Shown: positions 11,004 through 18,894 of the stretch, one piece after another
Layout: the number at the start of each line of letters is the position of its first letter
Numbering within the stretch: position 1 is the stretch's first letter
Source: Gloeophyllum trabeum ATCC 11539
Lineage: Eukaryota; Basidiomycota; Agaricomycetes; Gloeophyllales; Gloeophyllaceae
Direction of reading: 5' to 3'
Length of the DNA: 18,894 bases
Assembly (NCBI RefSeq): GCF_000344685.1
Contig: NW_006920419.1
Coordinates: forward strand, 276,237-295,130
Notes under the pieces: model-generated
The model's database searches: none
What the model saw: the letters and a program-made list of their open reading frames with translations, nothing else
What the model was told of the DNA's origin: nothing
Program-made: the position numbers and the translations under genes

Positions 11004-11135
11004 TCATGTTCCGGCCGCTCAGATTGCGCAGTCTTACCACTGTGGACGCTAGACAGGGTATCAATCCCTTCGCAACATCACATTACGGCAAGTAAGTGCC
11101 CAGTAGAGTAGAGTAGCACATAATAGTCGTGACGG
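11004..11135. other. Short convergent intergenic gap, tRNase Z and WAPL
   Basis: Only 132 bases separate the stop codons of two convergent genes, so their 3' untranslated regions probably overlap. It contains a short tandem run of AGTAG units near 11103-11116 and no recognisable gene. Confidence 0.6.
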
Positions 11136-14100
11136 TCATGATTTCGTGTCTAACAGAGTATTGTGTAATGACTCAAGGAAAGAGAGCACATGCCTGGCGT
11201 CCTGCATCGCATGCATGGTGCTCTCGCTCGCAGTTGTATCCTTCATGTCTTCATCCTGGAGCTCGCCGCTTGCAGCATCACTCTTTGACAACCTCTTGGC
11301 AATCTCTGAATGCAAGGACAAGAGATTGCGCCCATTGGTAACCAACGAATCCAGTCTGCGTTCGTCGGACTTGCTAGGGAGTGATGCTAGAATCATGGAG
11401 CGGTTTGTCGGGTTGTCTCGCATGAGTAGGCCCAGGAGTATCGCCAGATGACCGTATAGAAACTGCATGCCGATATCAAGCTCATCTGTTGAATCGGCGC
11501 TTTGACTGAAGATGGAGCATAAGCACTTCAAGCCAGAGACACGGTCCGCACAGCAGCATGCGTAGGTGCAAAGGCGTTTCCCTGGACAAGCGGGATCTAG
11601 CACTAGTCCACTTGTCAATACGAGAATCTCACATAACTGAGAATGCGCCGAAGACTCACTCGTCGCTCGCACCAAATTCTTCGCCCGCTCATCGCCTTGG
11701 ACTAAGTTCGTCAGCAGCGCTAGCGCCAAGCACAATCGATCAAGGGACTGCCCATCCTTCTCATCCCCGTCGGGGGTCATACCGGATGTAGAGGAAGACG
11801 GCAGTTGCCCGTGGAGTGTCATTATCAGGCGGAATACTGTCGGTAGAGTGAGCTCATTGTCGAGCAGATAGCTGCTCCATTTGGGGCTGCCATGGGACAG
11901 ATTCACCGTTACCCGCAAAGCCAGTTCGATGCACTGCTCGGCTTGGAAGAGGTCAGGAGGCTCAATTAATCAGGTCAACACTGCCAACGCCTACCCGTTT
12001 CTCTGCCGTCCGCATAGACGTCTGATCGGCATATTATGTCTGCCCCGACCCAGAGCATCACCAGCTCTCGTACGAGGGACTCCTGCGGTTCAGAAGTACC
12101 GCCGCTCGTGTCCTGCGATTGTGAGGACTCCAGTGGTGAAGTCCACCGACCGAGGAAGAAGGAATCCAAAAGCGATAGACAATTAGCTATGTGCTGGAAC
12201 GAGGGCAGTTCGAGCTGGGACGCGGAGGGAACCTTGGGCAGGATGTCTAGGCCAGTCATGTAGGAGGGGATTCGGGAAGAAAGCAGGGCTAGCTCTGACG
12301 AGAGTGTGGAATACAGCGATGGTATCTTCGTTGCGTCCAGGAGGTCGCTGGAGACGGAGGAGAGGGCGAGTGAGGCGAGCAGACGCGTGGAGATCTACCG
12401 CAGGAAAATGTCGAAATAAGAGCAAGCGGCATTTATGAGAATTGACTCACGAGCACGTCGTAGTCGAATAAGTTTGACTTCTGGGTAACTAGGCTATGGA
12501 GCCGACGTAACTGAACACGATTATAACATTTAGCTTGTTTCCGCCCGGAATATGTTGCTACGTGCGTACCATTGTTACTTCTGTGCGACCAAACCCCGCA
12601 GCTCGTAGCCGAGCATCGGTAGCTTTGACACTTATGAGCAGCAGTGGATCTTTTTGTCGCTCAGTAAATGTTAATAAGTCAAAGAGGAAGTCCAGGAGGC
12701 TAGCACGATCGGCGATTTCGGCCAACGACCTCGACTCCTGGGCGACAAGCGCGGCGAATAGAGCGATAGTGCTATCGAGGACCTGGTAGGCAGTGAATAC
12801 CCAGTCATGATAGCATCGGATAGAAGTGATGTGCACCTTGTCTCCTTCACCTACGCCTGCGTCGCGGCAGACGTCCCAAGCCCTGCTCAGGAAGTCGGCC
12901 GCTTTGGCTTTCCGCGCGAAGTCAGTATCGCACAACTTTGTCACAATCTCCAAGGCGCTGAAATAAGGATAAGCTGAGGCACATCAGATGTCTGTAGGGT
13001 CGCCGACCTTCCTCTCCGGACGTTGATTCCCTCGCTCTTATCCAGCCCCTCGAAGAGATACCCCACCTCATCCATGAACCGTCGGCTCTCGCCTCGACTC
13101 CGCAAATCCGTAATACTCTTCAAATCATTATACAACCCGTATGACGGGCCAGGAGCGCTCCCGCTCCCGTCAACAACGTCGTCCGAGTTGTCCACGCCGT
13201 ACCGCGCGCGCAGGTCCGTGTACGACTCGCGCATCTCGGCTTCCTCCTGGGACTGCAGGTGTTCCTCGGCGGCGGCGGGATCGCAGCCCGCGAGCGCGGA
13301 CATCGGTAACGCGACGAGGAAGGAGCGTGATCTGCCGGCGTAGGTGCGGGTGGGCGGGCGGTCTGGGATGAGGGAGGTGCTCGGTCCTGCGAGGGTGCTT
13401 CGGTCGAGGGTGGAGGCCTCATCTAATCCCTTAGTGGGAGACAGCGATCCCCGGACAGGAGAAGACAGGTTATGACTGAGATCCTCTTGCGAACCAGCGT
13501 CTACGGCCTGACGCGAGGAAATGGATGCCATAGAACCTGAGGTGCGGGAGAGGGCTCGGGGGCTGACTTCTGGGCTTGGGATTGCAGGCTCTGTGCGTGA
13601 GCGTGCGAGCATGCGCTTTGCAATGCCGCCCTCGGGGCGTTTCGCCTGCGATTTCGTGGGGGAAACGGAGGGAGAGAAGTCGAACAGTTTTGAGATATCC
13701 TTGGCAGGAGATTTCGGCGCGAGTGGGCCAGTCGATGGGCTAATCCGTTGGGAGGGAGATAGAAGCGGGGTGCTACTCTTTGCGAGATCTTGGAACGCGG
13801 GTACGGTGCGCGAGCCGCTTGGTGTCCGAGACAAGTATGTGATGGTGGATTTCGGACGAGACGGAGTGGTAGGCATTGACGCGGAGCAGTTCTTACCTAG
13901 CGGGTCCTGATCAGCACCTTCTGGGACATCGCGGGGGGGACTCCCACTCACTCATGTCTTCCATGTCTGTATCGACATCTGTTTCCCCATCATGGCTATC
14001 CTGCGGCCTCTTGGCGCGCCCTCCCGCTCTCGCTGTTACAGGTGACTGCACCTTCCCCTTGGGAGACTGGCCTGTCTTTTTCGGGGTAGGACGAGCTTGG

Positions 14101-14300
14101 AGAGAGGGCGACTTCTTCACCGCGATCGGAGTTGTAGACTGCCGTCGGGCAGGTGAAGGCTCGACCTTGCGGCGCTTCGTCGATGGACTTGGACTGGGAG
14201 ACGACTCGTCAGAGCTATCCTCGTTTCTCTTCTGAGATTCGTGTTTCCGCTGCGAGCCTCTGCGCCCGTAAGTGGCGGGTCTTTTGGTGATGGACGACAT
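11136..14300 (-). CDS. WAPL: WAPL cohesin release factor
   Basis: Seven minus-strand exons: 14300-13952, 13896-13008, 12957-12570, 12510-12451, 12394-11995, 11941-11660 and 11596-11136, giving 942 residues with consistent phases. WAPL, with Pds5, opens the cohesin ring and releases it from chromatin. Residues 1 to about 295 are basic, Ser/Pro-rich and disordered, with an STKRRKVEP nuclear-signal-like stretch. The WAPL domain starts near residue 300 (TYAGRSRSFLV, then LRARYGVDNSDD) and includes the hallmark NDLKSITDLRSRGESRRF before MDEVGYLFEGL, then SALEIVTKLC. The helical-repeat part continues with LDFLFDLLTF, ELALRVTVNLSH, TNLVQGDERAKNL, RVSGLKCLCSIF and YGHLAILLGLLMRDN. The sixth intron (11659-11597) is 63 nt and free of stops, so retention would add 21 residues. 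The first splice junction is the least certain. The gene is divergent from BIR1 over 123 bases. Confidence 0.93.
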
Positions 14301-14423
14301 GAGGGAGGAGAGGTAATTAGAGGCGCGTAGAGTAACGTGGCGTGACTGCTACGAGTCGCGGTATACCGTCACGCTCGGTTTCAAGCTCTGAACGCGACCA
14401 CGACCAGCACCGAGCTCAGCTCT
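14301..14423. promoter_or_regulatory. Shared bidirectional promoter of WAPL and BIR1
   Basis: Only 123 bases lie between the two divergent start codons. They must contain both core promoters and both 5' leaders. CGCG cores occur at 14324-14327, 14357-14360 and 14393-14396; the last is in the context ACGCGA, close to the ACGCGT box of MBF-type cell cycle factors. In GC-rich DNA such cores are not rare. No TATA box is evident. Confidence 0.6.
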
Positions 14424-16770
14424 ATGGCGTCCATGGAAGTCCTGCAGAACCGCCTCGATTCCTTCAAGACAAAACGCGGAAAGCCTTCGAGCAAGGCGTC
14501 CGCATCCTCTTCCAAGAAATGGCCCCATCCCTCTGTGTTCAAGGCGAATCCGGAAACATTGGCGGAAGCTGGCTTCTATTTCACCCCAACTGCCCAGGAC
14601 AAAGACAATGTCGCGTGCTACATGTGCAAGAAGCATCTCAGCGACTGGGAAGAGGACGATGACCCGCACCGGATACACTGGGCCAAGTGCCAGGATACGT
14701 GTCCGTGGGCGATCGTGCGGTGCGGGTTAGAGGAAGACATTGATGAGGACGGAAAGTACGTGTCAATGTGCTCTACACGACTCCATTCAGCAGTTTAACG
14801 TGGTTCAGCTTCGTGGCTACCGATGCCAAACGTCTGCCGTCGGGTAAAGCCATGGAGAAGGCGCGGCTGGACACTTTCCGCTTCTCCAAGTCCTGGCCCC
14901 ACGACTCGGTCAAGAATCACGGTGCAACCTCCAAAAAGGTACACATCCAAATTCTATAGTCCTAGACGAGTATCCTACGATCTTACGCCGCGCGAGCCTG
15001 CCATAGACTAACTAACGCCTCCCCGTAGATGGCCAAAGCCGGCTTCGTCTACACGCCCCAGTCCGAAGGCGACGACACCGCGACGTGTCTGTACTGTTCC
15101 GTGTCACTCAGTGGCTGGGAGCCGGAAGACGACCCTCTGTACGTCCCGTTCATCGTGCTCCTTCGTACAGTCAATGACACCCTCACGCCAGAGAAGAACA
15201 CCGCAAGCGCGCGGACCGCAGCGGCAAGCCCTGTCCCTTCTTCAGCGCCACGCTGCCTGAGCCTGCACCTGCACCCGCGCCCGCGTCGAAACCTCCTTCG
15301 TCGAAAGCCTCACGCTCCCGTTCACGCACGCGGCCGAAGGTGGCCGAGACGGAGTCTGAGGAAGACGAAGTCGCCACGGGGCCCCCTTCGACGAGTTCGA
15401 GTAAAAGGTCGAAGAAGAGCGTCGCATCTAGTCTGACGAAGACGCCCGCATCGAGTGTTGCGAAGACGCCCGCGTCGCGCCGGTCAACGCGGTCTACTGC
15501 CAAGACACCCAAGAGCAGGCTCGGGACGTCCGATTTGGAGGACGAAGGGAGTACGAATGAGGGGTCCACGCTTCTGCGGAAGTCTTCGCGGGGGCGTAAG
15601 GGGAAGGAGAAGATTGATGTCATCGAAGAGGAGCAGGAGGAGCCGGAAGAGGAGGAGCCAGAACCTGCAAAGCTGACGAAGAAAACCACTAAGGCAAAGA
15701 CCAGCGGGAAGAGCGGTGGGAAGCGGAGTAAGAAGACGTCGCCGGTTGCGTCGAGTGGTGAGAGCGAGCTGGAGGAGCCCGTCAAGCCACCGTCTGCACC
15801 ACGTACAAAACTGAGCACAAAAACCAAGGCGAAAAGTAAGAAGCCCCCGGCCGCCGTCGAGCGTGAACCGTCCCCTGTGGGTCAGCAAGATGAACAGGAG
15901 GACGAGGAAGAGGAGGGAAATGGAGCTCCTGCCCCTGAGCCCACCGCTAAATCTGGCGCGACCGCTGCGACTGACTCGGAACCAGACTCGTTCGTCACCG
16001 CTGGGGACGGTGCAGGGTCCCAGCCGGTTGTCCCGTCCCAGCGTAGCGGTCACGATGAGCGAGAAGATGACGTTGTGGACGATGACGTTCCAATGTCGGG
16101 TGGCCTGGACATGCCGCCCGTGCCCGATTCCCTGATTGTGAGTATCTCCAAATCCCAATTGTCCTCGCTGCCAACCCGAAATGTTCCATACCAGCACGGC
16201 CATCGCTCAGAGGCTTCTGCGAAAGCCAATCGCTCGCGGTCAACATCGCGGTCAAATGTCAAGGCCGAGGCGGCCGTCGCCCGTGATGCGGCTCTGTCGA
16301 AGCTGCAGTCGAATCAACCTACGGACTCTTCGCGAAATCCCCTCGCCAAGACCGAGACTGGCGCATCATCGACTAAATCAAGACACAAGGGTGAAATCAC
16401 CGTGAAGTCGGTTGCAGTGACCCATACTCCCAGGGAAGACATGGGTGCCCCGGGCAACCGCTCCGCCGATCCCGCGGGCAATCCCTCGACGTCCGACACG
16501 CCGCGCGAAGACGGCGCCTCGCGTGCGGGACCATCAAATCCTGCGGATGACCCCTCTGACACATTTGCCCCTCTCATAGAGGAAAGTATCAAGGCAGCGT
16601 CTCCTGTGAGTGAAGGAGAGAGACAGATGACCCTGGAGCAGTGGATCAGGAAGGAGATTGATCTGGAGGCTGCCAGGAAGAGGAGGCACATGGATGAGCT
16701 CATGAGGATGTTCAGAGAGCAGGCAGTAGAAGTGAGGAGACATATTGAGGCACTAGCAATCATTGACTAG
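14424..16770 (+). CDS. BIR1: Bir1, survivin homologue of the chromosomal passenger complex
   Basis: Four exons: 14424-14755, 14809-14938, 15029-15138 and 15192-16770, giving 716 residues with consistent phases. Bir1 helps bring Aurora B and INCENP to centromeres, where its BIR domain reads phosphorylated histone H3. There are two BIR domains, as usual in fungi. BIR1 (about 10-100) has zinc ligands C65, C68, H85 and C93. BIR2 (about 128-208) has C174, C177, H194 and C205. H194 and C205 are ten residues apart, longer than the usual 6-8. Residues about 210-640 are a Ser/Lys/Glu-rich disordered tail with repeated KTPAS and TAKTPKSR units that look like kinase or CDK sites. The C-terminus (MTLEQWIRKEI to HIEALAIID) is a charged helix, perhaps for binding INCENP. 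A 57 nt GTGAGT...CCAG segment at 16138-16194 is in frame and could be an optional intron. An alternative start is the ATG at 14433. Confidence 0.94.
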
Positions 16771-16826
16771 GCTTTGATGCCCAGTTTTGGGTGCACTCAT
16801 GTACATGTTATATGAAGTTGAGAATA

Positions 16827-16852
16827 TGCAGGTGAAGGGAAATTCACCTGCA
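16827..16852 (+). repeat. Perfect 10-bp hairpin in the BIR1 3' region
   Basis: TGCAGGTGAA (16827-16836) and TTCACCTGCA (16843-16852) are exact reverse complements around a 6-nt loop GGGAAA. It begins 57 bases after the BIR1 stop codon, so it probably lies in the 3' untranslated region. It could fold in the mRNA, or be a remnant of a mobile element end. Confidence 0.7.
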
Positions 16853-16898
16853 GACCTGCTGGAGTGGCAAGCTGTAAGAATTGAGTTTTGGGCTCAAC

Positions 16899-16912
16899 TT
16901 TTGTATACAAAA
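16899..16912. repeat. Perfect 14-bp palindrome TTTTGTATACAAAA
   Basis: TTTTGTATACAAAA is fully self-complementary. It may be a protein binding site or a chance A/T palindrome. It sits among other inverted repeats. Confidence 0.6.
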
Positions 16913-16982
16913 TACCACTATAGCCCAGGGACAATTGTGCACTACTGACTCTGGAGGCGTGAGACCGGCCTAAATTTGACTG

Positions 16983-17012
16983 GGAAGTTCATATGCTAGA
17001 CATATGAATTCC
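16983..17012. repeat. Imperfect inverted repeat around TTCATATG
   Basis: GGAAGTTCATATG (16983-16995) and CATATGAATTCC (17001-17012) pair perfectly over eight bases, then four more after a one-base bulge. The loop is CTAGA. Confidence 0.6.
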
Positions 17013-17220
17013 AACCAGTAGAAGGTTGAAATTGTCCAGCTACTGTATGAAAGATACTGTATCAAATTGTCCCATCATATGGGGAGTTTCGACCCCCCTC
17101 AGAATGGTTGAAAATCACCTTTTTCGACCTTTTAGTAGCTTATTTTTGTCTGTTCATAAAAATGACCATTCCTTGATACTTGGGCTCATTGCAGCTGAAG
17201 TAGTACAATAACAACAATAT

Positions 17221-18020
17221 ATATTTCTTAAATATAATGATACAAGCAGACAATTGGGTATCCAGCTGTCATACTAAGCTGTACATTCCCGAACCTCACC
17301 TGCATCTAATCAACATGCTCTGGAAAACTCTGCATGGACACTGGAGAAGTGCTGTCAGCTGTCTGCAGGATACTATGAGATCACTGTCACTCACCTTACC
17401 ACGAAGGAATGAAGAGAGCAGCATGGATGTCAGTGAAGGTGGCAAGTAACTTCAATACAATGCCTTGCATTGCAAGGCAAGTTGCAGAGCAGCACATGTA
17501 ACTGTGAGGATCTGCAACACGGGGAGCTCATATCAGTATGGGCAGGTGTATGAGAAAGCCAGCACATACATGAAAACAGGTCATCTGCACAGCTATGTAG
17601 ACTGCTTCAGCCTTCGTCAATTTCCCTTCAGTGATACACCCAGAACATACCATCAACAGCAGTGCCTTCACCCCTCCAAGGTGCTGACCCTTGGAAATGC
17701 AGTCTGACCTGCCAGCAGACACCAGAGAAGACCGGGGGGGCACGAGAGGCAACATCAACGGATATGTTGATCAGAGACAGAGTGAATGTTGGACTTGCAA
17801 TTGGGATGTGCATCTTATTGGTTTGACACCAGCAATCCCACCGTGTGGCACTGTCTCCATGTCGAAATTTGACCATTCATCACTCTAATTGCCTCACACT
17901 ACCGTTCAGCTACATTTCGCGGGTAAAGCTCTTTCGACTTTTTTGTAACATTTCTCAGTCAAAAGTACAGAATCAACCAATTTAGGCTGGCCTGGTTCGC
18001 TCAGTGTGACCACCATCTGT
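17221..18020. other. About 800 bases without a recognisable gene
   Basis: Short open frames at 17237-17449, 17465-17707 and 17691-17888 (plus) have unrecognisable peptides without splice support. Besides the palindrome at 17461 I see no structure I can name. A decayed mobile element is possible. Confidence 0.4.
17461..17479. repeat. 19-nt near-perfect palindrome
   Basis: TGCCTTGCATTGCAAGGCA has two 9-base arms that are exact reverse complements around a single central T. Nothing else marks its role. It lies in a stretch without a gene. Confidence 0.6.
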
Positions 18021-18021
18021 T

Positions 18022-18218
18022 ACAAGTATGTACAACTTTGTATGGATTTGTATGGTGCTTGTAGGTGTTTTGCTGCAGGTTTATGGAGGGCATGTTGTAG
18101 TGATTTGTGGTACTTTTGTGCATGACTTGTACATGATTCGTGAGTGATTGTAGACCATTTTGCACTGATTTTGTGGACATTTGTAGGTGTTAGAGCATTT
18201 TGTAGGTGGTTGTAGGGC
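18022..18218 (+). repeat. T/G-rich degenerate repeat tract
   Basis: The plus strand is strongly T+G biased over about 200 bases. TTGTAGGTG occurs three times (18059-18067, 18181-18189, 18200-18208), and TTTGTATGG twice ten bases apart (18037-18045, 18047-18055). Many related TTGTA and TTTGT pieces lie between. It looks like a diverged tandem repeat or a strand-biased low-complexity tract. Confidence 0.55.
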
Positions 18219-18894
18219 TAGTCACGCAGGCAGTCCACTGTCTCGTGGTGCGGCAGATGGGCAAGTCAGCGACAGGGAGCGGGAGATCGGAGTGGCAGTG
18301 ACAGTGAGAGTGAAGGACAGAGTTGAAGAAGTAGAATGACTTGAACCATGGGTGAAGTCGCTCGAGTTCAATCTCCGCTTGAATTCAGTTCGCGTCAGAC
18401 ACATCCCGTCCTTGAATTTCTCTAAGTCCCACACACGGTGATAGGCACTAACACACGACAACACCAAAGACCAAAAGAAATATAACCTAAAACACCCAGC
18501 GGTATGGGTGTAGGCGGTCTAAGGCGATTGAAGGGTAATATTTAAGTTCGAAGGGAGGGGGAGAAGTTAGACGCCGTAGGGTAGCCCGTAGGAAAACCTA
18601 AAACAAACAAAATCTTGAGGCCTGAAACAAACAGTATAGCGATTCTCCGGAGTATTTATCTCCGAAGTTCGACAGTAACCCGGGTGGGGAGTTCCACTGA
18701 ACCCGAACAATAGTCTCGTGCCTACAGACGCTTGGTGAATTTTATACTTTAAATCCGGAGCTTACTTGGATCGATATGCGATGGCGGAGTTATCTAGTTT
18801 CGACGAGTCCGGCCTATTGGCAAAGCTAGGATTGATTGTAGACGCTAAGTCCGACGCGAAGGGACTCCGAGGGTCGCTGAGACGATAATTCTGG
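18219..18894. other. Tail region of unknown nature, cut by the window edge
   Basis: Base composition changes abruptly after the T/G tract. The motif CCTRAAACAMMCA appears three times: 18486-18498, 18597-18609 and 18621-18633. TCTCCGGAGT is followed about 20 bases later by TCTCCGAAGT. A short open frame starts at 18781 (MAELSSFDESGLLAKLG) and stops at 18886-18888. The region could be the leader of a gene or retroelement that lies beyond the edge, but I see no LTR ends, primer site or known domain. A minus-strand open frame at 18222-18467 is not recognisable. Confidence 0.3.

Larger units (their letters stand above)
16771..17220. other. Hairpin-rich region downstream of BIR1
   Basis: No gene is visible. 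Several inverted repeats cluster here: 16827-16852, 16899-16912, 16983-17012 and the pair near 16927-16937 with 17063-17073 (described separately). Base composition turns A/T-rich compared with the genes. It includes the BIR1 3' untranslated region and perhaps a decayed small mobile element. Confidence 0.4.

Noticed and set aside
15484..16203. Antisense open frame opposite the Bir1 tail
   Set aside because: Leu/Arg-rich mirror of Glu/Lys/Ser codons. The sense frame continues directly from the BIR domains.
16606..16626. GTGAGT near the Bir1 C-terminus as an intron donor
   Set aside because: The nearest in-frame acceptor is about 21 nt away, too short to splice, and the frame continues into a helical C-terminus.
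16771..18894. CRISPR array or intact transposon in the gene-free right end
   Set aside because: No regular repeat-spacer pattern and no transposase, reverse transcriptase or paired terminal repeats with target duplication visible.

Overview
The window looks like nuclear DNA of a filamentous basidiomycete, probably an Agaricomycete. Its genes are cut by many 47-86 nt GT-AG introns with fungal-type branch sites, the coding sequence is GC-rich, and the proteins match fungal families. All gene models below were spliced by eye from frame continuity, splice signals and family knowledge. No alignment or search was run.

Layout: (1) 130-629 (+) is a small conserved fungal protein of unknown function whose frame breaks at its first splice junction. 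(2) 1246-2777 (-) is a six-exon class I histone deacetylase of HDAC8/Hos1 type. (3) 3393-7137 (+) is a five-exon gene for a 1166-residue, mostly disordered, probably nuclear protein that I do not recognise. (4) 7512-11003 (+) is a twelve-exon gene for long-form tRNase Z. (5) 11136-14300 (-) is a seven-exon gene for the cohesin release factor WAPL, convergent with tRNase Z. (6) 14424-16770 (+) is a four-exon gene for the survivin homologue Bir1 with two BIR domains, divergent from WAPL across only 123 bp. (7) 16771-18894 is about 2.1 kb without a convincing gene. It holds several inverted repeats, a T/G-rich degenerate repeat tract and a tail of unknown nature.

Three of the five large genes bear on sister chromatids. 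WAPL removes cohesin from chromosomes. HDAC8 in animals and Hos1 in budding yeast deacetylate the cohesin subunit Smc3. Bir1 belongs to the chromosomal passenger complex, which corrects kinetochore attachments. The WAPL-BIR1 pair shares one very short promoter, which makes co-regulation in the cell cycle plausible. tRNase Z is a housekeeping enzyme that cuts tRNA 3' trailers. I found no CRISPR array, no intact transposon, no rRNA and no convincing tRNA. The most novel elements are the uncharacterised 1166-residue protein, the WAPL/BIR1 arrangement, and the structured repeat region after BIR1.
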